Positions 8,396-17,731 of a stretch of DNA of 64,000 nucleotides are shown piece after piece; within the stretch, counting starts at the first letter, position 1, and the number at the start of each line of letters is the position of its first letter. Made by a program: the position numbers and the translations under genes. Under the pieces are notes generated by a model. That model ran no database searches. It saw only the letters and a program-made list of their open reading frames with translations, and was not told the origin of the DNA. The DNA lies in contig UQLA01000007.1 in NCBI GenBank assembly GCA_900541745.1, forward strand, positions 43,371-107,370, given 5' to 3'. Source of the stretch: an uncultured Collinsella sp. (lineage in GTDB: Bacteria > Actinomycetota > Coriobacteriia > Coriobacteriales > Coriobacteriaceae).

Positions 8396-8574
8396 CCCAG
8401 CTGGGGTCTCGTTGCGGACAATATGCATCACGCAAAACTAAGTGAGTAGACTTTTACCGAATCCCCGACCACACCAACAAAGCATAAGTCAGTGACCTGC
8501 GGTTTTGTTGAAGCAAACATGTTGGGTGCTCAGCATTTCCAAAAAAGTCTACTCACTTAGCCAGCGGGCAGCCA
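8396..8574. repeat. Family D repeat, copy 1 (123-bp core with 18-bp inverted ends)
   Basis: The core 8438-8560 is bounded by perfect 18-bp inverted repeats CTAAGTGAGTAGACTTTT and its complement. The flank CTGGGGTCTCGTTGCGGACAA before it is shared with the second copy at 11488-11667, whose core is also exactly 123 bp. Both copies lie 3' of rightward membrane-protein genes. No reading frame is seen. It could be a terminator, a small RNA or a MITE-like element. The rest of this 314-bp gap holds a smaller inverted pair CCAAATGAT/ATCATTTGG (8572-8613). Confidence 0.85.
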
Positions 8575-8672
8575 AATGATTATTAAATCCCCGTCCTAGA
8601 AAAATCATTTGGTGGGCAGAAGGACAAAAGTAGTCAAAAAGCCCCGTCCCAAATTAGCTACCCTTTGCGCCG

Positions 8673-9512
8673 TTATTCCCCGGGGCGAATATTCGCGTAG
8701 AACTCAGCCCCATCATCCAGACGCAAGATCCCGACGCGGCCGAACTCCGACCCGGTGGCGGCGGCGCAGTCGATGTCGATGCGATCGGGCACGCCGGCGG
8801 TATCCTCGCCGCCCAGGCGCACGATCTGCCCGCGGCCCGACTCCTCATCGAGCCCCGCCAGGCCGCCGACCTCGCAATAACGCCCGAGCGACACCGTGGG
8901 CGTGTGGCCGCTCACCACGACCGGGCCCTTGCCCTCGGCAGAAAGCAGCCCTGTCGGCGCATCCCAATAGCCGTGACGAATCCACAGCAAGTCATCGGAC
9001 GACTGCACGGCAAGCATCTGCTTCAGCAGTTCGCGATCGGCATCCACCGCCCCCGCGCCATCGGCACAATCAACCCCATGTTCAAGCAAAAACGCCCGCG
9101 CCGCCTCGGTCTGGATGCCGGCATGCACCAGCGGGTACGGACGCTCGTCAGTCTCGGCCACGGCGCAGAGCGGCAGCGTCGCCATCCAACGCACGAGCTC
9201 CTCGTACGCCTCAAATTCCATATCGTTGAGCTGCTGACGGGTAGTCCAACCGCCGTTGATATCCCAGGTCTCGGCATCGAGCGGATCCTGGCCAATGATG
9301 GCATCGAGCATGATCTGCTCGTGATTGCCCTTGAGCACGCGAGCGTTGGGTAGCGAGCGCACGAGCTTAATAACGCCAACCGGATCGGGCCCGCGATCAA
9401 TCATGTCACCCAGCACGTACAGCGTATCGTCGGACGACAGCGAAATCTTGGACAGGGCCTCGTCAAGCGCACGCACGTGCCCGTGAGCATCGGATGTCAC
9501 ATAGATCGCCAT
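8673..9512 (-). CDS. Metallophosphoesterase (PPP-type, ApaH/PrpE-like)
   Basis: A 279-residue calcineurin-like phosphoesterase with the motifs in order: DAHGH (residues 8-12), GDMIDRG (about 35-41), GNHE (about 62-65) and a C-terminal SGHTP. These ligate two metal ions. Relatives include symmetrical Ap4A hydrolases and bacterial serine/threonine phosphatases; the sequence does not separate the two. The start follows AGAGAGGCG. It is divergent from the antiporter gene. Confidence 0.85.
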   Translation of the reverse strand: MAIYVTSDAHGHVRALDEALSKISLSSDDTLYVLGDMIDRGPDPVGVIKLVRSLPNARVLKGNHEQIMLDAIIGQDPLDAETWDINGGWTTRQQLNDMEFEAYEELVRWMATLPLCAVAETDERPYPLVHAGIQTEAARAFLLEHGVDCADGAGAVDADRELLKQMLAVQSSDDLLWIRHGYWDAPTGLLSAEGKGPVVVSGHTPTVSLGRYCEVGGLAGLDEESGRGQIVRLGGEDTAGVPDRIDIDCAAATGSEFGRVGILRLDDGAEFYANIRPGE

Positions 9513-9837
9513 GGAACGCCTCTCTTTGCATTGCGGCCGAAGCCCGGAGCCGCAACTAAAACTTCAAGTTGAACTTAAACGTTATCCATTGTACTCCGTT
9601 GCAATAAAGCTGGAAAGGGTTGCATACCGTCAACGGTTGCCAGCGCACGCCTGCCAACCCGGACCGCTCACGCCACGCCGTCTGGCCCAGCGTCCCGACC
9701 AGCGTCGCACACGCCGCAGCCTCGTGTCGAAAATGCGCACGCCCGCAATCCAGGCCCATAAACCCACCATCTTTGGGTACAAATAACCGTAGACAACTGA
9801 CCGTGCCACGCCAACCACCCAGGAGCGGACACCATCC
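9513..9837. other. 325-bp divergent intergenic region
   Basis: It separates the leftward phosphoesterase from the rightward antiporter and must hold both promoters. TACAAT at 9588-9593 on the minus strand is a possible -10 box, but no convincing -35 was found. No open frame with a ribosome site and no repeat was seen. Confidence 0.5.
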
Positions 9838-11439
9838 ATGAACCAGATACTTCTCTTTATCGGCCTCGTCATTATTCTGTGCCTGACCATCAAACCCGTC
9901 GGCAAAAAGCTCCCCTTCCCCACCCTGCTCATCTTTATCGCACTCGGCATGCTGCTGGGCGTCAACGGTCCGGCGCACATCGACTTTAGCGACTACGCGC
10001 TCACCGAAACCGTCTGCAGCACGGCGCTGCTGTTCATCATGTTCTACGGCGGCTTTAACACCAACATCGACCGCGCCAAGCCTGTCGCCGCGCCCGCGGT
10101 GCTGCTGAGCACCCTCGGCGTCGTCATCACTGCCGGCATTACGGGTGCGTTTGCGCACTTTGTACTGGGCTTCGACTGGATCGGCGGCCTACTGCTGGGC
10201 TCGGTCGTGGCATCCACCGATGCGGCAAGCGTCTTTAGCGTGCTGCGCGAGCACAGCCTGTCGCTGAGAGGTGGCACCGACTCACTGCTCGAGGTCGAAT
10301 CGGGCTCCAACGATCCCGTCGCCTACATGCTCACCGCCGTGCTCGCCACCCTCGCAGCCGGCGGCGACATTAACATCCCCGTGCTGCTGGCCAAGCAAAT
10401 CATCCTAGGCGTGGGCCTGGGCATTGCCATCGGCTGGGCATCGGGCCGCCTGATCGAGCGCGCGCATGCAACAGCCGAAGGCGCGCAGACCATCTTCTTG
10501 TTCGCCGTGGCCATCGTCGCCTACGCGCTGCCGAGCTACCTGGACGGCAACGGCTTTTTGGCCGTATACCTTGCCGGCATCGTGCTAGGCGCGAGCGACA
10601 TCACCGGCAAGGTCGAGCTGGCGCACTTCTTCGACACCCTCACCGAGATGGCCGAGATGACCATCTTCTTTTTGCTCGGCCTGCTCGTGACGCCCGCCCG
10701 CCTGCCGCAAATGCTGCTGCCGGGCCTGGCACTCATGGCGTTCATGCTCTTCGTGAGCCGCCCCATCGCCGTCGGTCTGCTGCTGGCGCCCTTTAAGACA
10801 AACCCTCGCCAGGTGACGCTCGTAAGCTGGGCGGGCCTGCGCGGAGCAGCATCGGTCGTCTTTAGTCTCTTTGCCGTGGTGGCCGGCGTTCCCGGTGGAC
10901 ATGACCTGTTTGACCTGGTCTTTGTGATTGCCGTGTCGAGCATTGTGGTGCAGGGCTCGCTGCTGCCGGCGGTGGCGAAAAAACTCGATATGATCGACGC
11001 GGAAGGCGACGTGCGCCGCACGTTTAACGATTACCGCGACGAAGAAGGTATGTCGTTCGTCAAGCTCAAGGTGGGAGCTGGACATCCGTTTGCCGGACGC
11101 TCGCTCGCGGATATTGGCAGTGCAACGGACATGCTTGTCGTCCTGGTGCTGCGCGACGGCGCTCATCCGGTGCTGCCCAACGGCGATACCGTGATCGAGG
11201 AAAGCGACCTGTTGGTGATGGCTGCCCCAACATTTGAAGAGCGTGCCGGGGTTACGCTACGCGAGGTCACCGTAACGCCCCATGGACATCTGGCCGGTCA
11301 GCGCCTGCGCGACGTGCCGCAGGGCAAGCACCCGTTTATCGTGGTAATGCTCAAGCGCGACGGCCAAACGATCATTCCCGACGGCAACACCCTCATATAC
11401 GCCGGCGACGAAGCCGTCATCGCCACGCTGGCGTCGTAG
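9838..11439 (+). CDS. K+/H+ antiporter, CPA1 family with two TrkA-C domains
   Basis: A 533-residue protein with about 12 membrane segments in residues 1-395, then two TrkA-C (RCK-C) domains at roughly 400-465 and 470-533. The transport core shows STDAASVFSVLRE and ESGSNDPVAYML, the Asp-containing ion-binding blocks of NhaP2/CvrA-type antiporters. These exchange cytoplasmic K+ (or Na+) for protons, and the TrkA-C domains usually gate transport by binding nucleotides. AGGAG lies twelve bases before the ATG, slightly long. The gene stands alone, followed by repeat D. Confidence 0.9.
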   Translation: MNQILLFIGLVIILCLTIKPVGKKLPFPTLLIFIALGMLLGVNGPAHIDFSDYALTETVCSTALLFIMFYGGFNTNIDRAKPVAAPAVLLSTLGVVITAGITGAFAHFVLGFDWIGGLLLGSVVASTDAASVFSVLREHSLSLRGGTDSLLEVESGSNDPVAYMLTAVLATLAAGGDINIPVLLAKQIILGVGLGIAIGWASGRLIERAHATAEGAQTIFLFAVAIVAYALPSYLDGNGFLAVYLAGIVLGASDITGKVELAHFFDTLTEMAEMTIFFLLGLLVTPARLPQMLLPGLALMAFMLFVSRPIAVGLLLAPFKTNPRQVTLVSWAGLRGAASVVFSLFAVVAGVPGGHDLFDLVFVIAVSSIVVQGSLLPAVAKKLDMIDAEGDVRRTFNDYRDEEGMSFVKLKVGAGHPFAGRSLADIGSATDMLVVLVLRDGAHPVLPNGDTVIEESDLLVMAAPTFEERAGVTLREVTVTPHGHLAGQRLRDVPQGKHPFIVVMLKRDGQTIIPDGNTLIYAGDEAVIATLAS

Positions 11440-11487
11440 CGGCCAGGGGGTAGACGTCCCGAATTGGCTACATTTGAGCATCAATCG

Positions 11488-11667
11488 CCCCGGCTGGGGT
11501 CTCGTTGCGGACAATTGGCGTCTCTCAAAACTAAGTGAGTAGACTTTTGTCGAATCGCCGACCACGTCACCAAAGCACAAGTCTGTGACCTGCGGGTTTG
11601 TTGAAGCAAATTTGTCGGGTGCTCAGGATTTCCAAAAAAGTCTACTCACTTAGCCAGCGTGCAGTCA
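11488..11667. repeat. Family D repeat, copy 2
   Basis: Core 11531-11653 (123 bp) with the same 18-bp inverted ends as the copy at 8438 and the same left flank. The sequence CCCAAATTGGCTAC or a close variant occurs on both sides (about 11457 and 11752) and also after copy 1 (8646). It lies 3' of the antiporter gene and fills most of a 327-bp gap. Confidence 0.85.
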
Positions 11668-11766
11668 AAATAGATCGGTCGCGAGCTCATTAGGCTCCAT
11701 TGGGACGGCTTATCGTGCATTTTCGCGCAGCTGCGGGTGCAGACGCCCCATCCCAAATTGGCTACC

Positions 11767-11958
11767 TTAGTCATCGTCGACGGCAAAGTCGCGGAGGTCG
11801 AGGCCTTCGCGTTCGGCTCGGGCTAGGAGCTCTTGGGGCGACTCGTCCTCGATATCCATCACGTCGAGCATGGCAGCCGGAAAGCCCACGCCCGCCGCGC
11901 TTCCAGCGCGGTCGAGCAGGCTCTCGCGCAGCCGGTCTACATCAACTTCGATCTTCAT
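11767..11958 (-). CDS. Small hypothetical protein
   Basis: A 63-residue acidic, soluble protein beginning MKIEVDVDRLRES and ending in a DFAVDDD tail. No family was recognised. GGGGAGG seven bases before the ATG is a strong ribosome site. It lies 27 bp after pglZ on the same strand and could be the last gene of the BREX operon. Its GC-rich codon use looks more like the host core than the BREX genes, so it may instead be a resident gene at the edge of the island. Confidence 0.65.
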   Translation of the reverse strand: MKIEVDVDRLRESLLDRAGSAAGVGFPAAMLDVMDIEDESPQELLARAEREGLDLRDFAVDDD

Positions 11959-11985
11959 GGTGCAACCTCCCCATTCAGCCCCCAC

Positions 11986-14607
11986 TTACCATTCGCGACC
12001 CAGATAAACATGAAAGTGCAGCGTCTGAAGAACACGCTCTTCGCCGCTATCCGCGTTTTTCAGGCAAAGTGCATACTCCGCGCGTTCATCAAGTTCAACA
12101 GTTGGACGCACCGTCAGCATTACCTTAAAGCGGCGCGCCCTCGCATCGACTTCAGTTAAATCGGCTACGATTCTTGCAATATCGGTTACGGGGTTTCCGC
12201 TGCGATCGACAACGAACACTTCATAGTTCGCAGGAAGGATCTTGCCGGCCACCGCCTCATCTTGCAGAAACTCAAGGAAGAAAGATGTATTCGAGATAGA
12301 TTCAAGTTGCGTAACGAGGGACAAGCCAACGGGGCTCGATGCGACAAAGCCACGTGTTCCGGCGCGCTTATTGCTAAAGGTCAAAACCGGCACACACATT
12401 TCCTGCAATGAGATACCGCCATGGACAAAGTTCTCGCCTCCGCCGGGACGTCGCAAACGCACGCATTCACGTGGCGAAAAGCCCACGAGGCTACCAGCAG
12501 AAGCGGGTAGAGCAACCTTAAGCAGCGTATCGGACTCAGAATCGCTCGAGGCAACAGCCCAGCGGCGTCCAGCCTCAATGACGTCACCCGCCACGTCCGC
12601 AACACTCGTATGATCATATTCGGCAAGCGGCTCTGCGGTATACAGAAACCCATGATCTGCCGTAATGACGATTCGAGACGACATAAACTCACGCACGATG
12701 AGCTTGACCAGCACCGATAACTCGTCAATTGTTTCATCGCAGGCATGAAACGCCCTGCGCTCGGTTGCGGCCTTGTCACCAATGGCATCAATGAGATCGT
12801 GATAGATATAGACAACGCTCGCGTCTCCTACGACCTTCTTGCGTTCGGCACGGTCCATCTCGCCGACAAAACGGTCATAGCGAACCGCAACAGCACCCTC
12901 ATAATGCTCGCCAATCACCTTTTGGCGAGATTCGATAGTATCGACGCGCCCCCCATCAACAAGCACGCCGAAGCCCGATCCTGCCTCTCCGCATGCCTCG
13001 TAACGCATCGTTCCATGAGGCAACAGGGCAGCCATACCGCATCTGGTTATCGAAGGAAACACACCTTGCACGGCACCAAGCTCGCACTGGCCCTTTGTCT
13101 CGCGCTCAAGACGCTCGGCGAGTTCTGCAGCAACCTCATAGCGCAAAGCATCAGATACGATGACCCAAATACGCTTTCCGCGGCGATTCGCAGGCTCAAC
13201 GTAGCTCAAATCAAAATCAACCTGACGCGGAATACCTTTCACATATCCCTGCAAGCCCAATGCATCGCCCGACGCGCTTGCCCAACGGCGAGAGAGCTCC
13301 TTAAGAAACCAACCTTTATATAAAGCTTCCATCGACTCAAAACAGGCGCGGAAGTCTTCATCGAGCTCGTACTCCCCCGCTCTAAAGGCACCGGCGAACT
13401 CTGTCACCAGCTCACGGTACCAAGCGTCCATGCGATAGAAATCGCTGGCATAAGAACCCCAAAGGGCCAAAGCCCCCATGCCAGCAAAACCTTCTACATG
13501 GTCGCGATAAAAACGCTGCATATGAGCTGCAGCCGAAACGCCACGATAATAGCAGGCAAGTTCCTCATACCAGAGCGATCCGCGACGAGAGGCGACGACC
13601 GACAAAACCTCATCAGCAGCATCCACAGACAGACGCACCCGCTCAAACAGCATGCGCAGAATGGTGGCATCGATGCAGGGAAAGACGTCGGCTCCTGCAA
13701 TACAGTCAAAACCAACGTCAGCAAGTATCTTTCCAAGCTCAAGCTCACGCTCAACCGCCGTTGTCATACTCAACAGCAATAGACGATTACCGCCACGAAC
13801 CCAATAATCAACGCATGCGCGGCAGAACGCGGCATGAACAGCCTGGGAAGAGAAACGTCCCGACAGCGCGTCCAGACATCCACCCGTCATTGACCGCGAG
13901 CAGGCGGTGAGCAACACGTGGACCAACAACTCGGGAACACGAGATAGCTCGAGCGCGTTCCCGTCAAAACCACACCAATGACGAATGAGCTCGCAGAAAT
14001 AGCCATTCATCTCATATTCAGCAAGTAGGACAACCACCTGATCAGCATTGCCCTCATGCAGGAGCGCCAAATAGCTCGATACGATTGCCGCGGGATCGAG
14101 TTCGCTGGCACCCAAGCAGGCAGCCAAAATGCCAAGCTCAAGCTCATCGACGGTCGCAACAGCGACTTCCCTCGATGAATGTAGCAACTTATTGAGCTTT
14201 ATAACGTTGCGGCGCTTGGCAAAAAAGGCTTTATGGGACTCAAGCGCCGCGCGCATCTCATACGAATCAACTGCGCCGATCTCGCGTAGCTGCACAGAAA
14301 CATAGTCGGCGGCAAACGGGACGCAACGCGCCTCAACATCCGCCAGCCAATCGCCAGACGGCTCCCCCGCGGAGCGACGATATATAAGCACCTTACGACC
14401 GCCCAAGTCACCATTGAGCTTACGCTTGATAGCAAACCGACCACCCTCGCGATCAACGAGAACGCTGACACCCGGCAGCTCCAAATCTGCAAGTACATCC
14501 TCAAATTCACCGGACGGATCATGCCATACAACAATGGCGCCCCCGCAATCGGCGTTCTGACCTGCAAACAAATGCAGCAGCTCGGATGTAATATCTGCAA
14601 GCTTCAT
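11986..14607 (-). CDS. pglZ: BREX phosphatase PglZ
   Basis: An 873-residue PglZ, a core BREX protein of the alkaline phosphatase superfamily. The N-terminal domain (about 20-110) opens with IVVWHDPSGEFEDV. The metal-binding catalytic half shows VSDALRY (485-490), PSITRCGMAAL with the presumed Thr nucleophile at 521, IYHD (601-604), TADHG (649-653) and HGGISLQE (729-736). All expected ligands appear present, so it should be active. PglZ works with BrxB and PglX in exclusion and methylation. It is the last large gene of the operon and starts 15 bp after the helicase stop. Confidence 0.93.
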   Translation of the reverse strand: MKLADITSELLHLFAGQNADCGGAIVVWHDPSGEFEDVLADLELPGVSVLVDREGGRFAIKRKLNGDLGGRKVLIYRRSAGEPSGDWLADVEARCVPFAADYVSVQLREIGAVDSYEMRAALESHKAFFAKRRNVIKLNKLLHSSREVAVATVDELELGILAACLGASELDPAAIVSSYLALLHEGNADQVVVLLAEYEMNGYFCELIRHWCGFDGNALELSRVPELLVHVLLTACSRSMTGGCLDALSGRFSSQAVHAAFCRACVDYWVRGGNRLLLLSMTTAVERELELGKILADVGFDCIAGADVFPCIDATILRMLFERVRLSVDAADEVLSVVASRRGSLWYEELACYYRGVSAAAHMQRFYRDHVEGFAGMGALALWGSYASDFYRMDAWYRELVTEFAGAFRAGEYELDEDFRACFESMEALYKGWFLKELSRRWASASGDALGLQGYVKGIPRQVDFDLSYVEPANRRGKRIWVIVSDALRYEVAAELAERLERETKGQCELGAVQGVFPSITRCGMAALLPHGTMRYEACGEAGSGFGVLVDGGRVDTIESRQKVIGEHYEGAVAVRYDRFVGEMDRAERKKVVGDASVVYIYHDLIDAIGDKAATERRAFHACDETIDELSVLVKLIVREFMSSRIVITADHGFLYTAEPLAEYDHTSVADVAGDVIEAGRRWAVASSDSESDTLLKVALPASAGSLVGFSPRECVRLRRPGGGENFVHGGISLQEMCVPVLTFSNKRAGTRGFVASSPVGLSLVTQLESISNTSFFLEFLQDEAVAGKILPANYEVFVVDRSGNPVTDIARIVADLTEVDARARRFKVMLTVRPTVELDERAEYALCLKNADSGEERVLQTLHFHVYLGREW

Positions 14608-14622
14608 GGCAAACTCTCAAAA

Positions 14623-16500
14623 CTAGTCATCAAACAAACCGGCAAAAATAGCATCCAAATCCTCTTGAGAGGTAGGCTGCGTCTCGAGTATTTCGGAATC
14701 AATACACCTGAGCATGGTGTTCTCTTTTTCGCGCAGGCGAGTATATATTTCCTCGTCAAGCGACCATGGATCGGGTTTTCCAAGGTCGTAATCTTCCGAA
14801 AGGTAGTAGTACCTTGTCTGCTGATCTTGCGGCAGGCCCAAACGGTGGATTCGATCGCGGGACTGCAGCAAATGGACCAGATTAAAGCTGTACTCGTAGT
14901 ACACGGCATCGTGACAAATCGAATGCAGCGAGACAGACTCGGCAAGCGTATGAGGATTGGTGATGAGTACGGGAAACTTGCCAGCCCTAAAGTCATCCAG
15001 GTCTGCCGAACGACAGACAAGGTCATCCTGGCCGTTAATCGTACGCGCCTCAATCCCCATATCAGCCAGACCGCGCTGAAGATCGGACATGCTCTTGATG
15101 AAAATGCACCAGACGATAACCGAGCGCCCCTGTGCCACCAAGTCGCCAATCAGAGAGCAGCAACGAGCACGTTTGCTCGATGCCCCGGCAGATCGAATCA
15201 TGCCCACGATCTTATCGGAGTAGTCGACGGCATCGACCTCGCCGGTCTCCTCGTCTTCTTCGATAATCCAACGATAGTCTTCGGGATTAAGCGTTTCGAG
15301 CAGGTCGATCGGATCGTTTTCCATCTGCAGCACACGCAGCATCAAGGTCAGCTTGTTGCGACGGTAACGGTTTTTAATAACGCCGAGCAGTAGATCCGTA
15401 CGCTCGCCAGACGACACCTTGATAAGCTCGTCGGGCTCAGCCCTCGGGACGCCTAGGTCATCCTTAGTCGTACGGCAATAAAATGGCTGCAACTTGTTGT
15501 TCACGAGCTCAATGTCCGAGTCCTCGGCGTTTTTGAGCTCGCTTTTCTCAAAGCCAAAAAAGTTGTCATACTCCCGCGGATACAGAATGTGCAACATATT
15601 GTAAATATCGATATATCCGTTAGGAATTGGCGTGCCCGTCAGGGCAAACGTATAGGGAGCACTCTTGGAAACCACGAGAGCGGCGTTAGCTTGCTTTCCG
15701 CCAACGCGCTTAACGCGATGGATTTCGTCGAACACCAAAAGTGTGCGCTCTCCAGCGACCTTGCTGAGCTCCTCAGCAACGCCAATAGCCGCCTCGTAAT
15801 TCACAAGCAGCAAATTGCAACCGCCCACACGAGCGCGAATATAGCTCCGACGGTCAGACTTTCCAAGCTTTCGGTAAGCATCGTCCTGCGTCGTAAACAA
15901 GCTAAGCGGCCGCTTATCACCAAAGCACAGTCTCCACTCCGTCGCCCAGGAATCAAATGCGTTTTTAGGGCACACGACCATAATGCGATCGACCATGTTG
16001 CGGGCCGCCAAAAAGGCAAATGCACCCAGCACGGTCGCCGTTTTACCCGACCCCGGCACCGAAAAGTTGCCTGCGCGTCCCATCGTTGCCAAGAAAAACG
16101 CGTCGCGCATCTGGCGATCCTTTAGCGGACGCACCATGGCGGCATTGACAACCTCCGCGAACTCTGCGAGATGGGCATCGTGCTTGTGATCGCCGCGCTT
16201 GATCTCGTTTCCCAAACGCGAACGTTGCTCGGCAAGTTCACGAATCCGCGTAAAACCGTCCTGAAGGTCCTCATCCACCGATAGCGCCACGCCAAGACGG
16301 CCGGCAACCTTCGAAAGCTTGTCAACAATCTTTTCGAACTCCGTATAGTTGCCGACCTCTTCGAGCAAAATGTGGCCCTGGACGACACACCTAACGTATG
16401 CCCTACAGGTCATCTTAAAGCGAGCATTGCGACGCAGAGAGTCGGCATCGAGAGGCTCGGGATCAAGATAGAGTTGTCCGTTTCGCTGATACAGGCGCAT
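14623..16500 (-). CDS. SNF2-type DEAD-like helicase (BREX-associated)
   Basis: A 625-residue superfamily 2 ATPase of Swi2/Snf2 type. Motif I is VPGSGKT (148-154), motif II DEIH (about 257), motif III ALTGTPIPNG (about 285), and the second RecA lobe ends in QSRDRIHRLG (motif VI). The first ~130 residues are an all-alpha-looking extension. Such ATPases translocate on duplex DNA in DISARM (DrmD) and some restriction systems. It starts one base after the ParB-like stop codon, so the two are surely co-translated. It occupies the place of an effector in this brxL-less operon. Confidence 0.9.
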   Translation of the reverse strand: MRLYQRNGQLYLDPEPLDADSLRRNARFKMTCRAYVRCVVQGHILLEEVGNYTEFEKIVDKLSKVAGRLGVALSVDEDLQDGFTRIRELAEQRSRLGNEIKRGDHKHDAHLAEFAEVVNAAMVRPLKDRQMRDAFFLATMGRAGNFSVPGSGKTATVLGAFAFLAARNMVDRIMVVCPKNAFDSWATEWRLCFGDKRPLSLFTTQDDAYRKLGKSDRRSYIRARVGGCNLLLVNYEAAIGVAEELSKVAGERTLLVFDEIHRVKRVGGKQANAALVVSKSAPYTFALTGTPIPNGYIDIYNMLHILYPREYDNFFGFEKSELKNAEDSDIELVNNKLQPFYCRTTKDDLGVPRAEPDELIKVSSGERTDLLLGVIKNRYRRNKLTLMLRVLQMENDPIDLLETLNPEDYRWIIEEDEETGEVDAVDYSDKIVGMIRSAGASSKRARCCSLIGDLVAQGRSVIVWCIFIKSMSDLQRGLADMGIEARTINGQDDLVCRSADLDDFRAGKFPVLITNPHTLAESVSLHSICHDAVYYEYSFNLVHLLQSRDRIHRLGLPQDQQTRYYYLSEDYDLGKPDPWSLDEEIYTRLREKENTMLRCIDSEILETQPTSQEDLDAIFAGLFDD

Positions 16501-16503
16501 TGC

Positions 16504-17727
16504 TTAGCCCTCTAGAGTCTTTTGGACGGCATCGAGAACTTCCTGGGCCTTCTCAAGAAGAGACTGCAGCCCATCCTGCATATTGGCAAGTTGTTCGGGC
16601 TCCAGTTTGTGCAGTATTTCCACGTCAACTTCGCCAACATTCGAGAGTGCGTTGCGGACGGCGCGCACTTGTCCGTTTTTGATGTTACGATTGCCGGCCT
16701 TCGTGCGGGCAACGGTTCTAGACGCCTTCATCCCCTCTTTCAAACGCGTGTCAGAGCCAAACGTATCGCGAAGATATTCCGTAGTGACAACCACGTCGTC
16801 AGGCTTTTCCTCAAGCCTTTCCAAAACCTCAACGGTATAATCCAGCTGCTCTTCGCGCAGCTTGTCGTCAGCAATCAAATTATCGATAAACTCGCGCACC
16901 TCACGCGTGCGGTCACCGAGCGTCTGACACAACAAATTTGCAAACACGGCATTTTTAATCTCTTCTCGATCATCCTTGTTCTTGACCTTACCAAGCCTGG
17001 TCGTAAGCGACTCGATAGGGCCTTGCAACTTAAGGTCCTGGGCAATATGAAATGCGCCGGGAGCCTCGCAGAACTCAAGAAAATCTTTCAACATATCGAT
17101 TTGAGCGAGACTGTTCTTCATTTCGCTCTGCTTCATATTGGCATGCTTGGCATATTCTTCTGCCGTCATACGCCCTTCATTGACCCACCTATCGATATCG
17201 ACCAGACGAGAGATGGCATCATATTCCTGTTTGCTGTCCTCGCCCAGCTGAATCTCGAGCTCAAGGCCCTTAATAGCATTTTCGTCATAGGTATCGGAGA
17301 ACACGCAACAGCGCAGCATGCGAAGGGTGTTCTCGGCAGCAGACAACTTACGCAAGCAGGTAAAACGACGGTTACCGTCAATGACAACGCCGTTGGTCAA
17401 AATGATCGCAGATTGTTGTTGGCCCTTGTTTTTAATATCCAACATAGTCGTCTTAAGATGCTTGGGGTTATCGGCCTCGACCATACCAGCAATGAGGTTA
17501 TCGAGCTCCGCTTGATCCTGAGGCAGGCCCTCGGGATGCTCTGCCTGATAGCGCGAAATGAAGGTAGCAATTCGTCCATTCTGCACATTGAAATGCAACT
17601 TATCGACGCGCACCTCGTAAATTGGACAATCCTGGTTCTGACCGTTAATAAACTTGCGCTCGCTATTGCCGGTTTTGCGAACCCAGCCCTCGGCAATACC
17701 CGTGTTGATGAACTTTTCCATTTCCAT
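16504..17727 (-). CDS. ParB/Srx-fold protein (BREX-associated)
   Basis: A 407-residue protein with a ParB-type N-terminal domain: IYEVRVDKLHFNVQNGR near residue 36, then VVIDGNRRFTCL (114-125), equivalent to the ParB GERRxR/GHRR nucleotide-binding motif. ParB domains bind CTP or ATP, and some members are nucleases. A helix-turn-helix-like segment follows at about 185-215 (MTAEEYAKHANMKQSEMKNSL), then a long helical tail. It starts four bases after the regulator stop (GGAG ribosome site overlapping that stop) and is followed directly by the SNF2 gene, implying a functional pair. CTP use is not shown. Confidence 0.8.
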   Translation of the reverse strand: MEMEKFINTGIAEGWVRKTGNSERKFINGQNQDCPIYEVRVDKLHFNVQNGRIATFISRYQAEHPEGLPQDQAELDNLIAGMVEADNPKHLKTTMLDIKNKGQQQSAIILTNGVVIDGNRRFTCLRKLSAAENTLRMLRCCVFSDTYDENAIKGLELEIQLGEDSKQEYDAISRLVDIDRWVNEGRMTAEEYAKHANMKQSEMKNSLAQIDMLKDFLEFCEAPGAFHIAQDLKLQGPIESLTTRLGKVKNKDDREEIKNAVFANLLCQTLGDRTREVREFIDNLIADDKLREEQLDYTVEVLERLEEKPDDVVVTTEYLRDTFGSDTRLKEGMKASRTVARTKAGNRNIKNGQVRAVRNALSNVGEVDVEILHKLEPEQLANMQDGLQSLLEKAQEVLDAVQKTLEG

Positions 17728-17731
17728 TGTC

